The position numbers and the translations under genes were made by a program. A DNA stretch of 5,474 nucleotides from Phycisphaerae bacterium (lineage in GTDB: Bacteria > Planctomycetota > Phycisphaerae > Phycisphaerales > SM1A02), in assembly GCA_002862325.1 (NCBI GenBank), contig PKCT01000044.1, positions 1 to 5,474 of the forward strand, given 5' to 3'. The notes beneath the pieces were generated by a model. That model saw only the letters and a list, made by a program, of their open reading frames with translations, had not been told where the DNA came from and ran no database searches. This document shows, in pieces, positions 1 to 5,474 of the stretch (position 1 is its first letter; each line of letters begins with the position of its first letter).

Positions 1-3000
1 GGCGAGCGACTGAGCGACTGGTCGCCCGACGGCGATCTGCTCTACAGCGCCGGCGGCATGGGTGGCGTCCCCCGCGCCGCGCGGATCTACCGCGTCGACG
101 CCGAGGGCGGTCTGCCCACGGCGCTGCCGATGCCCTACGGCGCGAACGCCGCCATCCACGAGGATGGGGAATGGGTCGCCTACACGCCGATCGAGCGCGA
201 CGGCCGCACCTGGAAGCGATACCGCGGCGGCATGGCGAGCGACATCTGGCTGGTCAACCTGAAGACCGGCGAGTCGCGACGGGTGACCGACTGGGAAGGC
301 ACCGACTCCTTCCCGATGTGGCACGGCGACGATCTCTACTACCTTTCCGACGGTGGCGACGAGCATCGCCTCAACCTCTGGAAGTACGACCTCGAGGATG
401 GTGATCGCACGCAGCTCACCCGATTCGCCGACTACGACATCAAGTGGCCGGCGATCGGCCCCGAGGACGGCTCGGCCCGCATCGTCTTCCAGAACGGACC
501 TTCGATCTGGCTCTACGACGCCCGCACCAATGCAAGCTCGCCGGTCGAGATCGACATCCCCGGGGCGACCGCGACGCTTCGCCCCTCGATGGTCGATGCG
601 TCGGATTTCCTGCAGGCGTGGTCCCCGTCGCCCGAAGGCAAGCGGGTCGCGGTGCAGGCCCGCGGCGATCTCTGGACGTTGCCGGCGAAGAACGGCACGC
701 CCCGCAACCTCAGCCGCACCGCCGGCTTCGCGGAACGCAACCCGTCCTGGAGCCCCGACGGCCGATGGATCGCGTACTTCTCCGACGAACCCGGCGAGTA
801 CGAGCTCTTCGTCCGCCGCAGCGACGGTCGCGACGAACCACGTCGACTCACCGACGATCTCGGCGACTTCAAGAACGCGATCTGGTGGAGTCCCGACGGC
901 GACACGCTCGTCTACGGAGACAAGACCGGCACCGCCTATCGGGTCGACGTCGAGAGCGGCGAGCGCACGAAGGTCGGTCGCAACCCCTGGGGTCTCTTCC
1001 CTCGACCGTCCTTCAGCCACGACGGCCGTTGGATCGCCTGGTCGGCGGGAACCGAGGACTCTCCGATGGGGCGCATCCACCTGCACGACACCACGACGGG
1101 CGAGACCACGGCCGCGACCAGCGGCATGTTCAACGACACCTCCCCGGCCTTCGATCGCGAGGGCGACTGGATGTACTTCGCGAGTGATCGCGCCTTCACG
1201 CCGAGCTACTCCACGATGGACAACACCTGGATCTACGACGACAGCAGCGTCCTGGTGGCGGTTCCGCTTCGTGAAGACGTCCCGAGTCCCTGGCTGGTCG
1301 AGAGCGACGAAGTCGAGTGGACCGAGGACGAGGACGAGGATGACGAAGGTTCCGAGGAGGACGAAGGTTCCGAGGAGGACGCGGACGGCGAGGACGCCGA
1401 CGAGGAGACCGAGGACGACGATGCCGAGGACGATCCGGTGAGTGGTCGCTGGGAATGCATGGTCGAGGTCCCCAACATGGGCGAGATCCCGATCTCGATC
1501 GACCTGATCCTCAACGACGACGACCTCGTGACCGGCAGCGCCTCGAGCCCCATCTTCATGGGCGAGATCACCGGCGCCTTCGATCGCGACACGATGACGC
1601 TCGACCTGGTCATGCAGATCGACGCCGGCCCCTCGGCGGTGATCACGCTGAAGATCGACGGCGATCGCGTGACCGGCACCGGCGAACCCGACGACGGAAG
1701 CGGCAAGGCGGTCATCACCGGCACCCGGATCTCCGGCGATGACGAAGACGAGGAAGCCGACGACGACGAGGCGTCCGACGAGGCCGAAGATCTGATCGAG
1801 ATCGACCTCGACGGCTTCGAATCGCGGGCGATGCAGATCCCCGTACGACGCGGCAGCTTCGGCAACCTCGACGTCAACCACAAGAACCAGCTCATGTACG
1901 TGCGTCGCGGCCGCGACGGCGGGATCAAGATGGTCGACATCACCGACGATTCGCCCAGCGAGAAGTCCGCCGGCAGCGGTGGCAGCTTCACCATGACCGC
2001 CAACGGCAAGAAGATGCTCGTCCCGTCGGGCGGTGGTGCCGTGATCCGCGACGCCGGTTCGGGCGGCGGCGGCGACCGCGTCGTGACCAGTCCGATGCTG
2101 GTGCGGATCGATCCCCGCGAGGAGTGGCGACAGCTCGTGACCGACGCGTGGCGAATCCAGCGCGACCACTTCTACGATCCCGGACTGCACGGGGTCGACT
2201 GGGACGCGGTGCTCGAGGCGTATCTTCCGATGGTCGATCAGGCGACGACTCGCGAGGACGTGAGCTACATCATCGGCGAGATGATCGCCGAGTTGAATTG
2301 CGGTCACGCCTACTACTGGGGTGGCGACGGCGAGAGCTCACCGTCGATGAACGTCGGCATGCTCGCGGTCGACTGGGCCCCCGCCACCGGCGAGGGCGAC
2401 GCGCCGGATGGATGGCGGATCGAGAAGATCTACGGCGGCGGCCCCTGGGACGTCGACGCGCGAAGCCCGCTCCAGGAACCGGGCATCGACGTGGACGCCG
2501 GCGACGTCGTCGTCGCGGTGAACGGCGTGCCGGTCGACCTCTCGACCGATCCCTGGGCACCGTTCGTCGGCCAGGCCAACCGAACGGTGGTCCTCGACAT
2601 CCTCGACGACGAGGCGGAGGACGGTGTGCGACAGGTCGCGGTCAAGACGATGAGCAACGAATCCGACCATCGCTACCGAGACTGGATCGAGGATCGTCGT
2701 CGCACGGTCCACGAGCTCAGCGACGGCAAGGTCGGCTACATCTACGTGCCGAACACCGGCCGCGACGGACAGAGCGATCTCGTGCGTCAATTCGTCGGCC
2801 AGACCTCCCGACCGGCGCTCGTCATCGACGAACGATGGAACGGCGGTGGGCAGATCCCCGACCGGTTCATCGAGATGCTGAACCGTCCGGTCACCAACCA
2901 CTGGGCGCGACGCGATGCGGTCGACTGGAAGTGGCCCCCGAGCGGTCACAGCGGCCCGAAGGCGATGCTCATCAACGGTCGGGCGGGCTCCGGTGGCGAC

Positions 3001-3357
3001 ATGTTCCCGTGGCTCTTCAAGTACCACGAGCTCGGACCGCTCATCGGCACCCGGACCTGGGGCGGCCTGGTCGGCATCTCCGGCAACCCGCGACTCATCG
3101 ACGGCGGCTACACCGCGGTGCCCACCTTCGGCTTCTACGAGACCGACGGCACCTGGGGCATCGAAGGCCACGGCGTCGACCCGGACATCGAGGTGATCGA
3201 CGATCCGGCGCTCATGCTCGACGGCGGCGACCCGCAGCTCGAGAAGGCGGTCGAGGTCATGCTCGAAGCGCTCGATCGCGGCGAGGGCTGGACCCCGGCG
3301 ACCCGCCCGGACAGTCCCGACCGCAGTGGGATGGGCATCCCGGACTCGGACAAGTGA
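1..3357 (+). CDS. Tricorn-like S41 serine protease, 5'-partial (beta-propeller, PDZ, C-terminal protease)
   Basis: The frame is open from base 1 to a TGA at 3355-3357 (1118 residues, numbered here from base 1). The visible N-terminus (WSPDG at 7-11) is already inside a propeller blade, so the ATG at 58 is internal and the true start is left of the window. Further blade motifs are WSPDG at 250-254 and 296-300, FSHDGRWIAW near 338-347, and a degenerate copy near 207-213. An acidic linker, an inserted beta domain and a second acidic linker follow (about 434-600), then propeller-like sequence to about 700. Residues 703-770 form the C1-like segment with ELNCGHAY (His769), and about 784-880 a PDZ domain. 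The C2 domain has DERWNGGG (943-950), GSGGD with likely nucleophile Ser997, GTRTWGGLVG (1016-1025) and IEGHGVDPD with Glu1055. In Thermoplasma tricorn the residues are Ser745, His746, Ser965 and Glu1023; here Ser745 is replaced by Gly768. The family degrades peptides. Export is likely in bacteria but the signal region is not seen. About 100 propeller residues plus any leader appear to be missing. Confidence 0.95.
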   Translation, partial: GERLSDWSPDGDLLYSAGGMGGVPRAARIYRVDAEGGLPTALPMPYGANAAIHEDGEWVAYTPIERDGRTWKRYRGGMASDIWLVNLKTGESRRVTDWEGTDSFPMWHGDDLYYLSDGGDEHRLNLWKYDLEDGDRTQLTRFADYDIKWPAIGPEDGSARIVFQNGPSIWLYDARTNASSPVEIDIPGATATLRPSMVDASDFLQAWSPSPEGKRVAVQARGDLWTLPAKNGTPRNLSRTAGFAERNPSWSPDGRWIAYFSDEPGEYELFVRRSDGRDEPRRLTDDLGDFKNAIWWSPDGDTLVYGDKTGTAYRVDVESGERTKVGRNPWGLFPRPSFSHDGRWIAWSAGTEDSPMGRIHLHDTTTGETTAATSGMFNDTSPAFDREGDWMYFASDRAFTPSYSTMDNTWIYDDSSVLVAVPLREDVPSPWLVESDEVEWTEDEDEDDEGSEEDEGSEEDADGEDADEETEDDDAEDDPVSGRWECMVEVPNMGEIPISIDLILNDDDLVTGSASSPIFMGEITGAFDRDTMTLDLVMQIDAGPSAVITLKIDGDRVTGTGEPDDGSGKAVITGTRISGDDEDEEADDDEASDEAEDLIEIDLDGFESRAMQIPVRRGSFGNLDVNHKNQLMYVRRGRDGGIKMVDITDDSPSEKSAGSGGSFTMTANGKKMLVPSGGGAVIRDAGSGGGGDRVVTSPMLVRIDPREEWRQLVTDAWRIQRDHFYDPGLHGVDWDAVLEAYLPMVDQATTREDVSYIIGEMIAELNCGHAYYWGGDGESSPSMNVGMLAVDWAPATGEGDAPDGWRIEKIYGGGPWDVDARSPLQEPGIDVDAGDVVVAVNGVPVDLSTDPWAPFVGQANRTVVLDILDDEAEDGVRQVAVKTMSNESDHRYRDWIEDRRRTVHELSDGKVGYIYVPNTGRDGQSDLVRQFVGQTSRPALVIDERWNGGGQIPDRFIEMLNRPVTNHWARRDAVDWKWPPSGHSGPKAMLINGRAGSGGDMFPWLFKYHELGPLIGTRTWGGLVGISGNPRLIDGGYTAVPTFGFYETDGTWGIEGHGVDPDIEVIDDPALMLDGGDPQLEKAVEVMLEALDRGEGWTPATRPDSPDRSGMGIPDSDK
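1342..1377 (+). repeat. Perfect 18-bp tandem duplication in the acidic linker
   Basis: The unit gacgaaggttccgaggag occurs twice back to back (1342-1359 and 1360-1377) and is followed by another gac. It is in frame and encodes DEGSEE twice. Copy number could vary by slippage without breaking the frame, which would only change the length of the disordered linker. Confidence 0.9.
1441..1734 (+). other. Beta-rich domain inserted in the protease propeller
   Basis: This covers residues 481-578 of the tricorn-like protein. It begins SGRWECMVEVP and ends in ITGTRIS, with alternating hydrophobic strands and short Asp/Gly/Asn turns. A strand-turn unit recurs: IDLILNDDDLVTGS at 500-513 and LKIDGDRVTGT at 550-560, each followed by a shorter ITG strand (523-525 and 572-574). 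This suggests a meander barrel or sandwich, perhaps lipocalin-like. It sits between two tracts made almost wholly of Asp and Glu (about 442-478 and 579-599). Bacterial tricorn homologues commonly have only a charged linker here, just before the IDLDGFESR-type strand (601-609). Similar small domains occur in other secreted planctomycete enzymes as I recall them, but this was not checked. Function unknown; it might bind a ligand or the cell surface. Confidence 0.7.
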
Positions 3358-3388
3358 TCCGAATCCTCGAAACAGATGGATGATACGA

Positions 3389-3422
3389 ACCGCGGCCCGA
3401 TGCAGACGCATCGGGCCGCGGT
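3389..3422. terminator. Likely bidirectional intrinsic terminator hairpin
   Basis: A perfect 15-bp inverted repeat (3389-3403 with 3408-3422) encloses a 4-base AGAC loop. The stem is very GC-rich (ACCGCGGCCCGATGC). It lies 31 bp after the protease stop codon and 34 bp before the end of the converging HNH gene, where a shared terminator is expected. The T-run is weak on both sides: the + strand continues GTCGTTGG, and the - strand TCGTATCATCCATCTGTT, which is richer in T. It may therefore work best for the leftward transcript, or act as an mRNA 3'-end stabiliser. The rest of the 99-bp gap holds nothing recognisable. Confidence 0.8.
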
Positions 3423-3456
3423 GTCGTTGGGGCCTCGCCGGATCGTCGCGTCCGAC

Positions 3457-4188
3457 TCACGTCCCCTCGAACGGGCGCGGCTCGGGACGGCGAAGTCGGG
3501 CCACCTTCGCGAAGAGCGTCTCCACGACGTCCGCGGCGTCGGCGGCGTAGTGGCATCGGCGATGGCAGTTCGGGCAGATGGCGACCGCGTTCGAGACATG
3601 GTCCGGTCCGTCCTCCTCGAGCGCGATGACGTGGTGCACCTCCAGGTACGGCTTCCCGGATCGATTCATGAACGGGGCGGGACGATCGCACAGCTCGCAG
3701 ATCCCACCAGCGAGTCGTTTGACCGCACCCTTCACCCGGGGCGATCTTCGGAAACTGGCGGTGGTCACCGTCGAGCGTGGGGCCGGACCTTCCTCGCCCT
3801 CGTAGATCTTCGCGCCGTCCTCGATGAGCTCGGCGTATTCGTCGGCACGTTCGTCGAGTACCGCGTCGTCCTCGGTCGGCGCGAAGTACGCACCATCCCA
3901 GATCTCGGCGACGTGTTCGTAGACCGCGTGGATCCACGACTCGGTGTGGTCCCCCAGCTCGGTACCCAGTCGATAGCCCAGATTCTGCCAGGTGATCTTG
4001 CCCAGAGCGGACGCGCCGTACCCTCTTTTGTTCGGGTCGGTCGCGTGTCGCCAGCCGGACCGGAAGCGTCCCGCCCGCTTGGAGTCTCCGGGACGTCGTC
4101 CGTCCGGAATCTTCGCGTACGACGCGAGCAGACGCTCGAGATGATCGATCTCCTTCACGTTCGGCGTGTCGTGCGCTGCATCGCTCAT
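3457..4188 (-). CDS. HNH endonuclease family protein
   Basis: This is a 243-residue protein with a C-terminal HNH nuclease domain. The domain has a CELC zinc knuckle half (Cys164, Cys167), LEVHHVIAL (His185, His186), Asn200 in SNAVAIC, and CPNCHRRCH (Cys205, Cys208, His209, His213). This is the complete beta-beta-alpha-metal arrangement with the usual four zinc-binding cysteines, as in McrA-type and many standalone HNH enzymes, so it is likely active on DNA. The N-terminal half (1-135) is not recognised. It has a basic stretch (about 31-55), the motif ITWQNLGYRLG at 65-75, and an acidic helical part (107-133). The ATG at 4188 is chosen because GGGAGA lies 6 bases upstream. A GTG at 4269 in the same frame would add 27 low-complexity residues and overlap the upstream stop as GTGA, but it is less convincing. 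No signal peptide is seen, so it is cytosolic. No methyltransferase or phage gene is visible nearby, so its role (restriction, repair or mobile remnant) is open. Confidence 0.9.
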   Translation of the reverse strand: MSDAAHDTPNVKEIDHLERLLASYAKIPDGRRPGDSKRAGRFRSGWRHATDPNKRGYGASALGKITWQNLGYRLGTELGDHTESWIHAVYEHVAEIWDGAYFAPTEDDAVLDERADEYAELIEDGAKIYEGEEGPAPRSTVTTASFRRSPRVKGAVKRLAGGICELCDRPAPFMNRSGKPYLEVHHVIALEEDGPDHVSNAVAICPNCHRRCHYAADAADVVETLFAKVARLRRPEPRPFEGT

Positions 4189-4194
4189 GGAACG

Positions 4195-4200
4195 TCTCCC
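4195..4200 (-). promoter_or_regulatory. Ribosome binding site of the HNH gene
   Basis: GGGAGA on the - strand lies 6 bases before the ATG at 4188. It decides the start against the in-frame GTG at 4269, which would overlap the preceding stop codon. Confidence 0.65.
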
Positions 4201-4265
4201 GGGATCGAGGCGTCGCGGGTGCGGACGGACGTCGCCACTCGACGTCTCGCTCGAAGACCTTCGAC

Positions 4266-4901
4266 TCACCGGCCGCCGAGGGCGGTCGCGATCCGAAGTT
4301 CGAGTTCCTGCATCGATCCGATCTTGCCGTCGAGCACCTCGCGACGGATGGTGTTGACGCGTCCGACCAGGATCTCGATCGCATCGGCGGTGGTCGCGGG
4401 GTCGTACGGCGGGTCGGGGAACTGCACGATTCGCCAGTCGCCGCCGCGACGCCGAAGTCGATAGACCGAGGTGCCGATGCGGAGGACCGCCACGTCACCG
4501 CTCGTACCGACGAGGACCGACGCACGTTCGACCTCTTCGAACTGACCGAGGAACGCCGACCGCAGCATGTCGGTGGCGGCTGCGCGGCCGAGGTCTCCGT
4601 AGCGATCGATCATCGCCGCCCGCAGTTCGATCATCTCGCGGGCCGCGTCGGCTCGCGCGCCGACGAGTCGACACATCTCCGGCAGCGCCTCGCAGTCGGT
4701 GAACTGGAGCAGGGTGTCGTAGTAGGCGTTGAGCGACTGGGTCGCAGCGCCCTGGAGCGACGCGAGCAGGGTCTCGGGGGTCTTGGAGTCGATGCGTCCC
4801 GACCACTCGTCCGAGTCCGCGCTGCCGGTCGCGCATCCCGCTGCGGCGAGCATCCCGGCAAGGGCGGCGGAGGCGACGAGGCGGGTGAGGGGCGTGATCA
4901 T
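4266..4901 (-). CDS. Predicted lipoprotein of unknown function
   Basis: This 211-residue protein starts with a short lipoprotein-type signal: Arg7, a hydrophobic stretch at 8-21, and AAAGC with the acylated residue likely Cys23. The box has Ala rather than Leu at -3, so the match is fair rather than strong. A polar Ser/Asp/Glu-rich tether follows (about 24-40). Residues 41-125 look largely helical and contain two cysteines (Cys70, Cys77), which could pair outside the cytoplasm. Residues 127-161 alternate as beta strands, ending RRGGDWRIVQFP. A final helix-rich segment spans about 169-208. Helices followed by a curved sheet with a terminal W-x-I strand recall NTF2-like or DUF4878-like lipoproteins, but I do not recognise the family. 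The ATG at 4901 is preferred over upstream in-frame starts because it opens a signal peptide and has GGAG 9 bases before it; the longer frame adds an Arg-rich stretch that overlaps the upstream gene. It follows the membrane protein by 38 bp. Confidence 0.8.
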   Translation of the reverse strand: MITPLTRLVASAALAGMLAAAGCATGSADSDEWSGRIDSKTPETLLASLQGAATQSLNAYYDTLLQFTDCEALPEMCRLVGARADAAREMIELRAAMIDRYGDLGRAAATDMLRSAFLGQFEEVERASVLVGTSGDVAVLRIGTSVYRLRRRGGDWRIVQFPDPPYDPATTADAIEILVGRVNTIRREVLDGKIGSMQELELRIATALGGR

Positions 4902-4910
4902 GGAAACGAT

Positions 4911-4914
4911 CTCC
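4911..4914 (-). promoter_or_regulatory. Ribosome binding site of the lipoprotein gene
   Basis: GGAG on the - strand lies 9 bases before the ATG at 4901. It lies in the 38-bp gap after the membrane protein stop and supports the signal-peptide start over longer in-frame alternatives. Confidence 0.55.
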
Positions 4915-4939
4915 AGAGTGGAATCGGGACGCGTCGCGT

Positions 4940-5474
4940 TCAGGGACCGTAGTTGCCGTAGCCGGCGGCGTTGGGATCGTCGGCCATTCCGACGCCGACC
5001 GCGATCGCGACGCCGATCGCGATGGGAATCGCGACCGCGACGATCCGCATGGTCGTCTGCAGCCACGCGGGGAACCGGTCGACGATCGGGTTCTCGAAGA
5101 GCAGGAGGACGACCGGGCTGCCGACCACCAGGCCCCAGCACCACCAGGGGAACTCACCATAGGTCTGACGGAACCCCGCGACGGGCAGCACCGCGAGCAG
5201 GATGACCGCGACCGTCAGACCGCCGCGTCCGATCGAGGGATTGCCGCTGAACTTCGCGAGGAACGCGGCCGCGAAGCACACGGTGGCGGCGGTCGCCGAG
5301 AGGAAGATGAGCGTGATCCAGCCGGACTCCTGGGCGAGCACCGCGAGGCCGGCGAAGACCAGCCAGAAGGCGAGTGGCATGGTGACGCCGTGCCGGTTGG
5401 CGGCGATGCGGTCGAGGAGCAGGAGCCCGAGGGTGATTCCGAGGCCGATGGAGACCTGGTCGGCGATCGTGGTG
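4940..5474 (-). CDS. Polytopic membrane protein, 5'-partial
   Basis: The frame ends at TGA (4942-4940) and is open to the right window edge, giving 177 whole codons. The first in-frame ATG is at 5380, but the 31 codons before it contain no stop, encode a clearly hydrophobic helix (GLGITLGLLLLDRIAAN), and there is no good Shine-Dalgarno sequence before that ATG. The true start is therefore probably outside the window. About six membrane segments are visible, numbering from the first full codon: about 7-25, 32-48, 51-73, 86-100, 109-125 and 142-164. They are separated by short loops such as KFSGNPSIGRGG and RQTYGEFPWW. The tail is short and polar (DDPNAAGYGNYGP). No catalytic or transport motif is seen and I do not recognise the family. 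It is the first visible gene of the leftward group, 38 bp before the lipoprotein, so the two may be co-transcribed and both act at the cell envelope. Confidence 0.8.
   Translation of the reverse strand, partial: TTIADQVSIGLGITLGLLLLDRIAANRHGVTMPLAFWLVFAGLAVLAQESGWITLIFLSATAATVCFAAAFLAKFSGNPSIGRGGLTVAVILLAVLPVAGFRQTYGEFPWWCWGLVVGSPVVLLLFENPIVDRFPAWLQTTMRIVAVAIPIAIGVAIAVGVGMADDPNAAGYGNYGP

Noticed and set aside
1233..2009. Long serine-rich open frame on the - strand opposite the acidic linkers
   Set aside because: It is the antisense of GAC/GAG-rich codons (Asp/Glu read backward gives Ser-rich sequence) and lies wholly inside the well-supported protease gene.
2338..3411. Long - strand open frame (357 codons) overlapping the protease catalytic region
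   Set aside because: It is opposite conserved protease motifs and would begin inside the terminator hairpin. High GC content produces such long shadow frames.
4228..4246. Two GACGTC palindromes 13 bp apart in the gap before the HNH gene, as a possible operator
   Set aside because: Short self-complementary hexamers are expected often in DNA of this composition, and no promoter elements accompany them.
3376..4464. Long + strand open frame opposite the HNH gene
   Set aside because: It runs antisense to the complete HNH zinc-binding and catalytic motifs, starts beside the terminator stem and has Arg-rich shadow composition.
4990..5050. Cluster of CGATCGCGA-type words, resembling an iterated palindrome or repeat array
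   Set aside because: It encodes the last membrane helix (alternating Ile, Ala, Val, Gly), so codon bias with a repetitive hydrophobic sequence explains it. The same word is scattered elsewhere in the window.
4902..5144. N-terminal extension of the lipoprotein to an upstream ATG
   Set aside because: The added 81 residues are Arg-rich shadow sequence overlapping the membrane protein gene, and they would bury the signal peptide.

Overview
The window is GC-rich throughout (roughly two thirds G+C by eye) and gene-dense. The strand layout is convergent: one long gene reads rightward and a three-gene group reads leftward toward it. The style of the large protein points to a Gram-negative environmental bacterium, possibly a planctomycete of the Phycisphaerae type. 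It is a bacterial tricorn-type protease with WSPDG propeller repeats, acidic linkers and an inserted small beta domain. This taxonomic guess is an inference from protein style; there is no rRNA or marker gene to confirm it.

Region 1 (1-3357, + strand) is a tricorn-like S41 serine protease whose N-terminus lies left of the window. The order visible is: beta-propeller blades, a very acidic linker, an inserted ~100-residue beta-rich domain, a second acidic linker, the last propeller segment, a helical C1-type segment with the catalytic His, a PDZ domain, and the C2 catalytic domain with the GSGGD nucleophile motif and an IEGHGVDPD segment. Nothing suggests it is a pseudogene: the frame is open across the full 3.36 kb.

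Region 2 (3358-3456) is a 99-bp convergent intergenic gap. It holds a perfect 15-bp-stem hairpin that probably terminates transcription from both sides.

Region 3 (3457-5474, - strand) holds, in order of transcription, a polytopic membrane protein cut by the right window edge, a small predicted lipoprotein of unknown function, and a standalone HNH nuclease. Gaps of 38 and 77 bp suggest one transcript. The first two look like cell-envelope proteins; the HNH protein is a cytosolic nucleic-acid enzyme, and its placement behind them is not functionally explained. No tRNA, rRNA, CRISPR array, insertion sequence or integrase is visible. The most notable points are the domain inserted in the protease propeller, the HNH protein with an unfamiliar N-terminal half and no methyltransferase partner in view, and the membrane protein frame that runs on past its first internal ATG.
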